From positions 1-64,000 of the forward strand of contig NZ_JAERSE020000004.1 in assembly GCF_016735585.2 (NCBI RefSeq): a stretch of 64,000 bases of DNA, read 5' to 3'. Source of the DNA: Chryseobacterium tagetis. Lineage in GTDB: Bacteria > Bacteroidota > Bacteroidia > Flavobacteriales > Weeksellaceae. Under the pieces are notes generated by a model that did not search any database, had not been told where the DNA came from, and saw only the letters and a program-made list of their open reading frames with translations. Positions 39,049 to 47,874 of the stretch are shown here, one piece after another. The position numbers and the translations under genes were made by a program. Each line of letters starts with the position of its first letter. Within the stretch, counting starts at the first letter, position 1.

Positions 39049-39786
39049 ATGAAAGTTGTTTCTCTTGTTCCCTCTATTACTGAGGCTTTGTTTGATTTGG
39101 GTTTAACGGAAAAGGAAGTTGTCGGAAGGACAAAATTCTGTATTCATCCTAAAGAAAAAGTAAAAAATGTAGCAATCATCGGGGGAACGAAAAACATTAA
39201 TATTGATAAAATCAAGGCACTACAACCGGATTTAATTCTTGCTAACAAGGAAGAAAACATCAAAGAGCAGGTAGAAGCTTTGATGGATGATTTTAAAGTT
39301 ATTGTTACCAATGTAGAAACTATTGAGGACAATTATTATTTGCTTAAACACCTTGGTAAAACCTTTCATAAAGAAGATAAAGCACAACTTTTCAATCTTA
39401 AAATTTATGACGTTTTAAATCAGGCTAAAATTAGCTCCACTATAAAAGCAGCTTATCTTATCTGGAAAAATCCTTATATGACGATAGGTTCAGATACTTT
39501 CATCCATAAGATCTTAGCTGAAATTGGTTTTGAAAATATTTTTAAGGATAAGACACGTTATCCGGAAATAGAAACTGCAGATCTGGCGGAAGCAGAGGTT
39601 ATCATGCTTTCTTCCGAACCTTTTCCTTTTAAAGAAAAACATATTGAGGAATTAAAGGAATTTTATCCTGATAAAAAGATTATGATTGTAGATGGGGAGG
39701 CATTTTCCTGGTATGGAACGCATATTGCGAAATGTGAGGATTATTTTAAAGCATTGATTTCTGATTTTAAACACAAATTTCATTAA
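39049..39786 (+). CDS. BtuF-like helical-backbone metal/cofactor receptor
   Basis: A 245-residue substrate-binding protein fold (PF01497): KVVSLVPSITEALFDLGL at the start, ALQPDLILANKE near 62 and AEAEVIMLSSEPFPFKEKH near 190. It has no signal peptide, unlike ABC-transporter binding proteins, and no permease genes adjoin it; cytoplasmic homologues of this kind are frequent in this phylum. It begins 25 bases after mgtE. A link to corrinoid or iron-chelate binding is possible, with the cobT-cobS-cobC block 13 kb away, but is unproven. Confidence 0.75.
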   Translation: MKVVSLVPSITEALFDLGLTEKEVVGRTKFCIHPKEKVKNVAIIGGTKNINIDKIKALQPDLILANKEENIKEQVEALMDDFKVIVTNVETIEDNYYLLKHLGKTFHKEDKAQLFNLKIYDVLNQAKISSTIKAAYLIWKNPYMTIGSDTFIHKILAEIGFENIFKDKTRYPEIETADLAEAEVIMLSSEPFPFKEKHIEELKEFYPDKKIMIVDGEAFSWYGTHIAKCEDYFKALISDFKHKFH

Positions 39787-39804
39787 TTTAAACTGATTTT
39801 CAAT

Positions 39805-39859
39805 TTTTGGCTAAAGCCAATCTGCTTTGTGTATTTTTGAAAACGGGCTAAAGCCCGTT
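39805..39859. repeat. Palindromic repeats with GGCTAAAGCC core (family B)
   Basis: TTGGCTAAAGCCAA near 39807-39820 and AACGGGCTAAAGCCCGTT at 39842-39859 are two adjacent perfect hairpins with a shared TAAA loop. A third copy is at 63649-63666. Their position between genes and their hairpin shape are those of dispersed palindromes in Chryseobacterium-type genomes. Confidence 0.65.
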
Positions 39860-39906
39860 CCTATTGATGAGAATCTTTATGAAAATGATCAATATATCAT
39901 TATAAA

Positions 39907-39933
39907 AAACTCCGGCTCTTCGAGCCGGAGTTT
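39907..39933. terminator. Strong bidirectional terminator
   Basis: AAACTCCGGCTC (39907-39918) pairs with GAGCCGGAGTTT (39922-39933), 12 base pairs with a TTC loop, between converging genes. Confidence 0.88.
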
Positions 39934-39957
39934 ATATATATTATTAAAAATATTCAA

Positions 39958-40407
39958 TTACAATATTTTCGATACTTCGTTGCAAAGCCATTCCAACAAT
40001 TCTCTGTCTTCTGCTGTAAAAGGATCTACCGTATGAGAATCGATATCGATCTGACCGATGTTTTGACCGTCTTTGAAAATCGGAACTACAATTTCTGCTT
40101 TTGTATCGATCGAGCAGCTTAAATAGTTACTTTCTTCGTTCACATCCGGAACAACAAAAGTTTCATTGGAAACAGCAACCTGCCCGCAAATTCCTTTTCC
40201 GTAAGGAATAATGGTGTGATCTGTCGGTGCTCCAACGTAAGGTCCTAATTTCAACTCGTCCTTATCTCCGTTTTTAAAATAAAAACCCGTCCAATTGAAA
40301 TAAGAAATTTCCTGATCCAAAAGGTGACACACTTTTTCAAGCTTCTCCTCGGTATTATGTTTAGGACTTTCTAAGATAGAAGAAAGTCTTTTCTTTAATT
40401 CTGACAT
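39958..40407 (-). CDS. msrC: GAF-domain free methionine-(R)-sulfoxide reductase
   Basis: A 149-residue GAF protein that reduces free Met-R-SO. Key residues are Cys74 in GKGICGQVA and Cys98 in NYLSCSIDTKAEIVVPI, which correspond to two of the three cysteines of E. coli fRMsr; the third (resolving) position is not a cysteine here. Ends with GQIDIDSHTVDPFTAED, typical of the family. It is followed closely on the same strand (upstream side, 12 bases) by the conserved 475-residue gene, so the two may share a transcript. Confidence 0.88.
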   Translation of the reverse strand: MSELKKRLSSILESPKHNTEEKLEKVCHLLDQEISYFNWTGFYFKNGDKDELKLGPYVGAPTDHTIIPYGKGICGQVAVSNETFVVPDVNEESNYLSCSIDTKAEIVVPIFKDGQNIGQIDIDSHTVDPFTAEDRELLEWLCNEVSKIL

Positions 40408-40419
40408 TATCTATTATTT

Positions 40420-41847
40420 TTAAGAGAATTGTTTTAATGAAAAATCTTCTTTAAATCCAAACATTCCTCGTTCTTTAATCATTTCTGCAACACCTTCAGG
40501 AACTTGGTTTTCCCAGCCTTTGATGTTACAACCAATTTTTTTCAAAATATCTCTTGAATAAATTTCCAAAAACTCAGGATTATAGTTAGTTATATCTACG
40601 ATACGTTCGTTCAGTTTGAAATATTTATATAATTCTTTCAGGTTCTCCCCCACTTTAAGGGTTTCAGAATCTAAAAGCTCATGCGTTTCAGGATCTTTGT
40701 AAGGATACAGATACACTCTCATTCCGTTTCTGAAGAATTTCCCGAAAGCTTCAAGAATTCCTCCTGACAAATCTTTATAGTACTTCTCGTCAAATACCAT
40801 CAATAGATTATTCACTCCCATTGCAACCCCGATATTTCCATTGGTGTAAGAAGCAAAATAATCAATCAGACGATAATATTCAGAGAAATTGGAAACGATT
40901 ACCGTATATCCTAGTTTTCCAAGAACGTCTACTCTGTCCAAGAAATCCCTTTCATCAATATCTCCATCTGCACGAAGGTTTGAAATGGTGATTTCTATTA
41001 AAACTTCCGTTTCATCATGGGTACAGATCGCATCTTTCATGAACATTTCCAGTCCATTCTGAAGCATATCAATGTTCACTTTCGTTACCGGTCTGAAACT
41101 TCCTCTTACCGCAAAAATATTTTTCTTGTACAAAATATCTGCAGGAAGCATATTATTCCCCTGTGAATTGAAAATTACGGCATCTGTCATCCCGTTTTTC
41201 ACTAATTGTAATGACATCAACCTGTTGTCTACATAAGCAAAAGCTGGCCCGTTGAAGTCGATCATATCAATTTCAAGGTTGTCTTTAGCAACATCATCAT
41301 ACAGAGACTCTACTAAAGTTCTCGGATTGTCATAATAATTGAACGCTCCGAAAATAAGGTTTACCCCAAGATTCCCTAAAGTCTCCTGCTGTAAGGTCGC
41401 ATCATTTTCTTTAAACTTTACGTGAATAACGATTTCGTTATAATCTTCATTTTCTTTTACCTGAAAACGGATTCCTACCCAGCCGTGACCTTTCACAGTC
41501 TTATCAAAATTGATTGTAGTCACCGTATTGGCGTAAGAAAAGAACTTTCGGTTGGGATTATTTTCTCTGGAAATTCGCTCTTCAATCAATGCCACTTCAT
41601 AGCGGAGCATTTTTCGAAGTCTGTTTTGGGTAACGTATCTGTTTTTTACCTCTTTTCCATAGATCGCATCACTAAAATCTTTGTCATAAGCAGACATTGC
41701 CTTAGCGATTGTACCGGAAGCTCCTCCTGCTCTAAAAAAGTGTCGAACAGTCTCCTGCCCTGCTCCAATTTCTGCGAAAGTACCATAAATAGTAGGATCT
41801 AGATTAATTGTTAATGCTTTTTGTTTAGGAGTTAGTTTCTGATACAT
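40420..41847 (-). CDS. Conserved Bacteroidota protein, 475 residues
   Basis: A large cytoplasmic protein (MYQKLTPKQKALTINLDPTIYGTFAEIGAGQETVRHFF at its start) widely conserved in this phylum. Databases often call such proteins nicotinate-nucleotide adenylyltransferase or TonB-dependent receptor; neither fits what can be seen, as there is no (H/T)xGH nucleotidyltransferase motif, no signal peptide and no barrel. Recurrent phrases FRAGGASGTIAKAMSAYDKDFSDAIYG and FNSQGNNMLPADILYKKNIFAVRGSFRPVTKVN suggest a metabolic enzyme with a nucleotide-like binding loop, but I do not assign one. Confidence 0.8.
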   Translation of the reverse strand: MYQKLTPKQKALTINLDPTIYGTFAEIGAGQETVRHFFRAGGASGTIAKAMSAYDKDFSDAIYGKEVKNRYVTQNRLRKMLRYEVALIEERISRENNPNRKFFSYANTVTTINFDKTVKGHGWVGIRFQVKENEDYNEIVIHVKFKENDATLQQETLGNLGVNLIFGAFNYYDNPRTLVESLYDDVAKDNLEIDMIDFNGPAFAYVDNRLMSLQLVKNGMTDAVIFNSQGNNMLPADILYKKNIFAVRGSFRPVTKVNIDMLQNGLEMFMKDAICTHDETEVLIEITISNLRADGDIDERDFLDRVDVLGKLGYTVIVSNFSEYYRLIDYFASYTNGNIGVAMGVNNLLMVFDEKYYKDLSGGILEAFGKFFRNGMRVYLYPYKDPETHELLDSETLKVGENLKELYKYFKLNERIVDITNYNPEFLEIYSRDILKKIGCNIKGWENQVPEGVAEMIKERGMFGFKEDFSLKQFS

Positions 41848-41901
41848 TAGGACATTAAATTTTTCGTAAATTTACCAAAATTAAACCAACCTCAAAAGAA
41901 A

Positions 41902-42669
41902 ATGAAGTTGAAATTTTTAGGAACGGGAACTTCCCAAGGCGTACCCGTTATTGGCTGCACTTGCGAAGTGTGTACTTCAAAAAATCCCAAAGACAGTCGA
42001 CTCCGTTCTTCTGTCATTGTAACTACAGACGAAAACAAAAAAATACTTATTGATTGCGGTCCCGATTTCAGGCAGCAAATGCTTTCAAACCACGAGACTC
42101 ACGTAGATATTACCCTACTTACTCATGAGCATAACGACCATGTAATTGGCCTTGATGATATGCGTCCGCTTATTTTCAAAAGTGGGAAAAATATTCCCCT
42201 TTATTGCTCTCCAAGAGTTGGAAATGAAGTAAAAAACCGTTTCCCTTATGCTTTTGCAGATGAAAGATATCCCGGAGCTCCGGCATTTGATCTTCATGAT
42301 ATTGAAAATAAGCCTTTTCATGTTTTAGATATAGAGATCACTCCGATTGAGGTAATTCATTATAAAATTACTGTTTTTGGCTATAAATTTAAAAACCTTG
42401 CTTACATTACCGATGCAGGTTTTATTTCCGATACCGAAAAAGAAAAATTAAAAGGTCTTGATGTCTTAATTTTAAACTGCATCAGAAAATTCGACCCGCA
42501 TCCTGCCCATTTTATCCTTCCGGATGTGATCAAACTGTTTGAAGAGCTACAACCTAAAAAATTATTTTTAACCCACATCAGTCATCATTTAGGTCTGCAT
42601 GATATTGAAGACAAGCAACTTCCCTTCGGAATCCACCTTGCCTACGATGGTTTGGAGATAAATTTCTAA
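41902..42669 (+). CDS. PhnP-like metallo-beta-lactamase-fold hydrolase
   Basis: A 255-residue MBL-fold phosphodiesterase. The metal motif THEHNDH (about 74-80) and further histidines and aspartates (DAGF, HISHHLG) are present; the N-terminal GTGTSQGVPVIGCTCEVC with SRLRSS is characteristic of the PhnP/cyclic phosphate phosphodiesterase subgroup, which opens ribosyl 1,2-cyclic phosphates or similar. No phosphonate genes adjoin it. Followed by tRNA-Leu. Confidence 0.83.
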   Translation: MKLKFLGTGTSQGVPVIGCTCEVCTSKNPKDSRLRSSVIVTTDENKKILIDCGPDFRQQMLSNHETHVDITLLTHEHNDHVIGLDDMRPLIFKSGKNIPLYCSPRVGNEVKNRFPYAFADERYPGAPAFDLHDIENKPFHVLDIEITPIEVIHYKITVFGYKFKNLAYITDAGFISDTEKEKLKGLDVLILNCIRKFDPHPAHFILPDVIKLFEELQPKKLFLTHISHHLGLHDIEDKQLPFGIHLAYDGLEINF

Positions 42670-42749
42670 AAATTTTTCTTGGAAAAACTTTGGAGTATAA
42701 AGAAAAGTTTCTATATTTGCACACCGATTTAAAACAAGGTAACACACTT

Positions 42750-42829
42750 GCCCAGGTGGCGGAATTGGTAGACGCGCTGGTCTCAAACACCAGTTCTTAG
42801 GAGTACCGGTTCGATCCCGGTCCTGGGTA
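42750..42829 (+). tRNA. tRNA-Leu (CAA)
   Basis: Acceptor stem GCCCAGG (42750-42756) with CCTGGGT (42822-42828), discriminator A, D arm GTGGCGGAATTGGTAGACGC, anticodon arm CTGGT-CTCAAAC-ACCAG with anticodon CAA, long variable arm typical of tRNA-Leu, and T arm ACCGG-TTCGATC-CCGGT. CCA is not encoded. It marks the left border of an accessory region, a frequent integration site, although no integrase or clear att duplicate is seen. Confidence 0.95.
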
Positions 42830-42831
42830 CA

Positions 42832-42868
42832 AAAAGCCTCTGAAATCATTTGATTTTCAGAGGCTTTT
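42832..42868. terminator. Terminator after tRNA-Leu
   Basis: AAAAGCCTCTGAAA (42832-42845) pairs with TTTCAGAGGCTTTT (42855-42868), 14 base pairs. It ends the tRNA transcript and could serve the converging large ATPase gene. Confidence 0.85.
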
Positions 42869-42894
42869 GATTTTTAGGGTGGTCAAAAGGGTGG

Positions 42895-45800
42895 CTATTT
42901 TTTTTTTGTCATTAAAGTCCCATCAATAAATTTAAACTCATAATCTTTGTATTCTTCCCAAAAATCATTTGATAATTTATTAACTAAATCTGACCGAGTT
43001 GCTTTACCTGATATTATAACAACATTATCCTTATCCATAGAAGTTATTAATAAACTCCATCCTTCATTGATACCTTTTATATAATCACTATCATGATCAT
43101 GCTTTAGCAATTCCTTTTTATCAAGTTCGCTAAGTTCAACAGGAGATACAAAAACCATTAAAACAAACGCTCTTTTTTCTTTTCGGAATGCATACCTATC
43201 ATTCAATTCGAAAATCGCTATATTACTTCTTTTATCACTAAAATTATATATCTTAGAATTATCTCGACCGAAACTACTCTTACCTAAGTATAATCCAAGT
43301 TTTGAGTGAATTAATTGTGGGGATTGAGAGAAGACTCCCAATAAGCCATTACTAAAGTTATGTATGCCTCTTACTAAATTTCCTATTTTTTCTACATCAA
43401 AATAATTTAACTCATCAAACATTTTTTTAGGAATCAAAGGATACAAGCCTGTAATCAAATCAAAGTCTTCATCAAAAACATCCCACTTATCTGCTTTAAA
43501 CAAAAGTTGTTCTCTATCAATATCACTATATCCATTTTTAGATATATAATTTTTATTAAATTTTTGCATATTGATTTCGATAACATTGTCCTTTATATTT
43601 ATAGAATCTGCACTAATTAATTTAGATAAAATTAGTTTTTGTGTCAGTAGACTTAGTTCTTTAAAATTGAAATTATGGAAATCTATTCTTTTAGCATCAA
43701 TAAATTCTTTTATAGATATATTTTCACCAATAAGATTACTAAGCTCTTTATTTTGAACATCACCATATTCCGTTTCACTCAATTCATTAATAAATAATAC
43801 ATCTGCAAAATTTATTCTATCAAGAACATAATCCCAGACAATATTAAATTCTAAAGTGTTATTCAAAATATTAAATTTTTCAATGTGTTGCTTAGCTATT
43901 TCAATCACTTCCTTAATGTACTGTAATGAAATTTCTTCAATTAAGCTTTCACATTCTTTAGGATATTTAATTATTGACTTTCTATCAATAGAAATGATAG
44001 GTCGTAATTCTCCCGTAAAGTCAAGATGGCCATCAAAATGTATTAATCGATGTGTAAAATAGTCTTCAAATTGACTCACTTTACTGTCATCGATAGAAAT
44101 CCCATCTATTGAAATCCCGTAAACTCGTAAAAAGAATTGAAATGAGTTAAATTTTTTAAAAGAAAAGTCTATATTCCTGTTAGGTAAATTAATAAAAGTT
44201 GTGAAATTTATACCTTGTTTTTTAATTTTGATGGGATATGTACTTATATTTTCTTGAATTTGACTTATAGTGGGTGCTTTACTCCCATTGTTATTCCATT
44301 CAAGAAAATTATTAAGAGATTCTTTATCTTCAATAATATCAATTTGCAGTAATTCTTTATTTTCTAATACATTCAATGGTTTAGTAAGTATTGGTAAAAA
44401 CTGTTCGTCTTTTAATCTCACTAAAATTTCAATATTGTCTGGCACAACAGAAATGAAACCACTTATATACTTGTATATATGTTTTTGCCACATTTTTGCC
44501 GTTTCATCATTCCCGTTTCTTCGTTGAGCACCTAACAATAACAATCCAAATTTTTTAAGTTTAGAATATTCTAAATTTTGTTCAGTTTTGTCATTTAAAT
44601 ACACTTTAACTAAAGTTCCAGTATCTATAATTTTTTCTCTATCTGAAATTACAGCTTGCTTATAATAAAAATTATCATGTATTCCACTAATTATGCAAGA
44701 AATATAATCACCACCTTCTGACTTTGTGACAATTTCTATTTTAGTTCCTATCATAAAGCAGGATAAAATACCTATTCCAAATTGTGAAGTGGGCGTAAAA
44801 CCTCCATCCCATTTTGATTGCTCTTTATAAAAATCAGAAGAATTATAATAAGAATTACCTATATTTAAAAGATATTTTTCAATAATATCTTTACTCATTC
44901 CTATACCATTATCTAAACAATAAACATATTTTCCAACTTCATTTTCTTCTACTCCAAACTGTATTTGTCCTTTAGTTTGAATATTGATTTTGCTTTTTTT
45001 TGAAATCATACACCTGCAAGCATCAAGAGAGTTTTGATATAATTCTCTTAAACAAGCATACTCGTCCTTATACAAGCCCACTCCCTTTAACAGTTCAAGA
45101 ATTTTCTTTTGATTTAAAGAAAATCCAAGTCCCCTTCTGGGTAAAAATTCAGATTCATCATTAGAAATATTAGTTCTTTCGACCTTATCATGTAACTTTT
45201 CTATATAAATATTCTTCCATTTCCTTTGAAACTTAAAATAATTTTGAATCTCTACTTCTATCCAATCAATATATTCATGAAGTTTAAAATAAGTTTCAGG
45301 ATTTTCACAATAAGCGCGATATGATATCAAACCATTTTCAATAGAATAATTTGCACCACTATTTTTAACTGCCCATTCTTGAAAACTATATTCTGACTTA
45401 AAAATTTTTGACGAAAGAATATTTAGTGGTGCTCTATCAAAACTATAGTGAATTATATCTCCTAATCTCAACATCATTGATATCATTTGTAGGTTTGCGG
45501 AAGAACTTCCATAATATTGAGAATTGACACTTAATTGCTCTATAAATTCTATATTTTCACCATGAGATCTGCAAATTTTCGCTAAATCATTGGCTAGCTT
45601 TTTCCCCCATGATGGTTGCTCAAATGCATTTCCAAATTTAGTTTCTAAGTTTTTAATATAAGTTTCAATTCTTATATGATGCGTTGCTCTAATATAGTCT
45701 ATTCTTATAAATTCATTAATTGATTTGAAATCTTCAATGTTATCAACACTTTTTAATTCTTTAGCAAATCCATTTCTGAAATTTTGGTAATCCAATAAAA

Positions 45801-46311
45801 GCTCTGCTAAATATGATATAAAATCTTTTTCTGCGGAATTGCAAAATATCCATTTACTGGGTAGGCTGAAATTTTTATATAATAGTTCTTTATTTGATGT
45901 TATAACATTTAATGCTTCTGTGTGCTTTAAAGGGGGGCGTAAATCATGTTTAATAGAATCCTTTTCAGAATAAAATTTCTCATTTCCTTCTGTTAACTTC
46001 ATAACATTGATTTCATATTCTGAAGGAGCCATTCCGCAGTCATGTAAGAATGCTGAAGAATGCAATAGGAATAACTCATAGGAAGACAGTTCTCCGACTG
46101 TGTTTCCTAATAATTCTTCAATATTTTTAATAACCCTTTCGCTGTGCTTTTCATCATGGATATCAAATTCGGGTAGAACAGTTATAACCCTTTTAAGATG
46201 ATTTCTTGCCTCTTTTTCAATATCATCAATTAAATTATAGAGTTTTAAATCTATTTTAATAGAATCATTTTCTAACTGGCTTCTTTTTTTTAGTTCTTCT
46301 AATATTATCAT
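42895..46311 (-). CDS. HD-domain plus GHKL (Hsp90-like) ATPase giant protein
   Basis: A 1138-residue multidomain protein. An HD-type phosphohydrolase domain is at about 50-300 (DIHDEKHSERVI and FLHDCGM give the H...HD metal motif). A GHKL ATPase follows at about 415-600, with the N box ELYQNSLDACR near 425, G1 DNGIGM near 467 and G2 FGIGILS near 510. The last 500 residues are uncharacterised. HD and Hsp90-like ATPase fusions of this size are known from conflict-type (HD-CE) systems, where nucleotide hydrolysis couples to a toxic or signalling output. It is divergent from a HEPN-like gene and sits in the tRNA-adjacent island, with low GC. Confidence 0.75.
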   Translation of the reverse strand: MIILEELKKRSQLENDSIKIDLKLYNLIDDIEKEARNHLKRVITVLPEFDIHDEKHSERVIKNIEELLGNTVGELSSYELFLLHSSAFLHDCGMAPSEYEINVMKLTEGNEKFYSEKDSIKHDLRPPLKHTEALNVITSNKELLYKNFSLPSKWIFCNSAEKDFISYLAELLLDYQNFRNGFAKELKSVDNIEDFKSINEFIRIDYIRATHHIRIETYIKNLETKFGNAFEQPSWGKKLANDLAKICRSHGENIEFIEQLSVNSQYYGSSSANLQMISMMLRLGDIIHYSFDRAPLNILSSKIFKSEYSFQEWAVKNSGANYSIENGLISYRAYCENPETYFKLHEYIDWIEVEIQNYFKFQRKWKNIYIEKLHDKVERTNISNDESEFLPRRGLGFSLNQKKILELLKGVGLYKDEYACLRELYQNSLDACRCMISKKSKINIQTKGQIQFGVEENEVGKYVYCLDNGIGMSKDIIEKYLLNIGNSYYNSSDFYKEQSKWDGGFTPTSQFGIGILSCFMIGTKIEIVTKSEGGDYISCIISGIHDNFYYKQAVISDREKIIDTGTLVKVYLNDKTEQNLEYSKLKKFGLLLLGAQRRNGNDETAKMWQKHIYKYISGFISVVPDNIEILVRLKDEQFLPILTKPLNVLENKELLQIDIIEDKESLNNFLEWNNNGSKAPTISQIQENISTYPIKIKKQGINFTTFINLPNRNIDFSFKKFNSFQFFLRVYGISIDGISIDDSKVSQFEDYFTHRLIHFDGHLDFTGELRPIISIDRKSIIKYPKECESLIEEISLQYIKEVIEIAKQHIEKFNILNNTLEFNIVWDYVLDRINFADVLFINELSETEYGDVQNKELSNLIGENISIKEFIDAKRIDFHNFNFKELSLLTQKLILSKLISADSINIKDNVIEINMQKFNKNYISKNGYSDIDREQLLFKADKWDVFDEDFDLITGLYPLIPKKMFDELNYFDVEKIGNLVRGIHNFSNGLLGVFSQSPQLIHSKLGLYLGKSSFGRDNSKIYNFSDKRSNIAIFELNDRYAFRKEKRAFVLMVFVSPVELSELDKKELLKHDHDSDYIKGINEGWSLLITSMDKDNVVIISGKATRSDLVNKLSNDFWEEYKDYEFKFIDGTLMTKKK

Positions 46312-46378
46312 TAATTATTTTGGCTTTTAACAAATTTACAAAAAAGGCTTTCTCTCAGACAAATACTGTATATCACTC

Positions 46379-46416
46379 TAAATCATAAATTGTATATTTG
46401 AGATAAATCATAAATT
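46379..46416 (+). promoter_or_regulatory. Promoter flanked by 13-base direct repeats
   Basis: TAAATCATAAATT occurs at 46379-46391 and 46404-46416 with a perfect -7 box TATATTTG (46393-46400) between them. The second copy covers the transcription start and ends one base before the ATG at 46418. Such placement fits a repressor site on the HEPN-like gene. Confidence 0.55.
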
Positions 46417-46417
46417 T

Positions 46418-47047
46418 ATGAAAAAATTACAGCCAAAATTCAATTCAAATACATTTCTTAAAAAGACCATTTGTGATTCAATGTATACAGATGCAAATCA
46501 GTTTCTATGGCGAGTACATCATCTAATTCGAATAGATGAATTCCATGATAGAAATTGGTATAGTAAAATATATGTCGATTTAATAATGGCAATTGAAACA
46601 GATTTAAAAGCCATTATAGTTGCATTATCTAAATCCTCTGAAACACCAGAAGACGCCTATAAATCTGCACGAGGAAAAGGTCATAATATCCAAAAACTTT
46701 ATGGTGAAGTTGAATCAAGAGCAAAGAATCGTTTAAGATTGTTGAGTAAAAAAAACAAAGAACTTTTACTTACAAAATACACTTTACTAAATGTAAGTAA
46801 TAGATATGATTTAGTTACTTTCTATGGCATTAGAGAAGATATTAAAAACAAGAACTTCACAGATAAAGCGGTTAAGTATCTCCTAACTTATGAATCATTA
46901 TTGGAGCTTGAAAAAATAGCAAATCTATTACATCAAGTTTCTAAAAAAGCAATTAAAAAGAAACCTATTATTGCTATGAGTGGAGATAAAATGACAAAAT
47001 TCTATCAAAGAATTGATAAATTTAAAACAAATATAGGAAATGTATAA
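46418..47047 (+). CDS. HEPN-like hypothetical protein divergent from the HD/GHKL gene
   Basis: 209 residues, basic, all-helical in appearance. The central segment LIMAIETDLKAIIVALSKSSETPEDAYKSARGKGHNIQKLYGEV resembles the core of HEPN/AbiV-type domains with the GH-I-KL turn, but the canonical R-x4-6-H ribonuclease motif is not obvious. The divergent arrangement with the large ATPase and the promoter flanked by direct repeats suggest a two-gene defence or toxin-like unit. Function is inferred only from this context. Confidence 0.55.
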   Translation: MKKLQPKFNSNTFLKKTICDSMYTDANQFLWRVHHLIRIDEFHDRNWYSKIYVDLIMAIETDLKAIIVALSKSSETPEDAYKSARGKGHNIQKLYGEVESRAKNRLRLLSKKNKELLLTKYTLLNVSNRYDLVTFYGIREDIKNKNFTDKAVKYLLTYESLLELEKIANLLHQVSKKAIKKKPIIAMSGDKMTKFYQRIDKFKTNIGNV

Positions 47048-47376
47048 AATTATAGTTTTTTAATCCTTATCTTAATAAGGTTTAAATCTCAAATAAATTT
47101 TTTATTAGTTTTAGCAATGAAAGCAACATAGATAAATACTGAAGAAACGCAAAAAAATAAAGAATATTTTACTAGAAAATGGAGACAATTTTTGAATAAA
47201 GGAGCAACAAATGACAAGCGCTTTGAAGAAACGAGAAGTCTGAGGAAGTGATGAATGAGAAATTTATCAACAAATACCTATCATTCGTTAAAAATTTGTT
47301 TTTTGAAAAAATAATAAATAAAATCTGAACGGCTTAACAGCAGGATTTATATAAATTAGTAATTGAGATACCATAC
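47048..47376. other. Decayed non-coding segment
   Basis: A/T-rich sequence with many stop codons in every frame. It includes a copy of the CTGAACxGCTTAAC element (47323-47345) also found at 52809-52835. No gene is supported; it looks like remains of inserted DNA. Confidence 0.5.
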
Positions 47377-47566
47377 TAGACAAAGTTTTTATGTTATTTT
47401 TCTAAATCCTTTTCAAGTTTGGATTCTAATAAAGTTGGTTGTTTTTTAATGTCCAATAAAATTTTTCTAGATCATTTATTAATTCTTCTGTATTTCCATA
47501 ATTATCTAAAGCAATCGAATTTTCTGTCCATGAAATAATTTTTCCAGTTTTTTCGTTAAAATAAAC
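47377..47566 (-). pseudogene. Truncated copy of the duplicated 86-residue gene
   Basis: About 190 bases match 52480-52672 closely. The copy lacks the gene's 5' end, has one T fewer in the run near 47461 (a frameshift), and has lost the stop codon used by the other copy. It encodes fragments such as YFNEKTGKIISWTE and LDNYGNTEELIND. It joins directly to a broken ssb gene at about 47567. Confidence 0.7.
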
Positions 47567-47574
47567 GAACCATT

Positions 47575-47763
47575 ATGAACACAATTATCGGCAGAGCAAC
47601 AAGAATTGCAGAAGTGAAAAATTTGACAAATGACAAACAGGTTGTGAATTTTTCAGTTGCAACAACGGCAAAAACAATTACTCCCATCGGTCGGAAACGT
47701 TTTTTGCGGAAAGCGGAGCAACGCTTTGCTAAAATCGCCCATTCACGATTCCTTATCTTCTAA
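47575..47763 (+). pseudogene. ssb: Broken single-stranded DNA-binding protein gene
   Basis: Starts MNTIIGRATRIAEVKNLTND and continues KQVVNFSVA, which is the N-terminal strand of the OB fold in SSB proteins of Bacteroidota mobile elements. After about 35 residues the sequence no longer matches the family and stops at 62 residues, about half the length of a minimal SSB. It has probably lost its 3' part by deletion or insertion. Such ssb copies are usually carried by conjugative elements, in line with the transfer genes at 55.9-58.3 kb. Confidence 0.6.
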
Positions 47764-47874
47764 TTTTATCAAAATGTTGCAGCACTATTTTTATATGATA
47801 TTGTTTGCCCAATTATCATAGTTTTTTTTCATTTCACTTTTCATCGAACAACTAAATTCGTAATTTAGATTTAA

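Noticed and set aside
39827..40036. 69-residue plus-strand frame
   Set aside because: It runs through a dispersed palindrome, a terminator and the end of the msrC gene.
40420..41847. Nicotinate-nucleotide adenylyltransferase or TonB receptor
   Set aside because: No (H/T)xGH motif, no signal peptide, no barrel; labels appear to be propagated errors.
42860..42895. Attachment site after tRNA-Leu
   Set aside because: GGGTGG words occur just past the tRNA terminator but no second copy of a tRNA 3' end or integrase was found.
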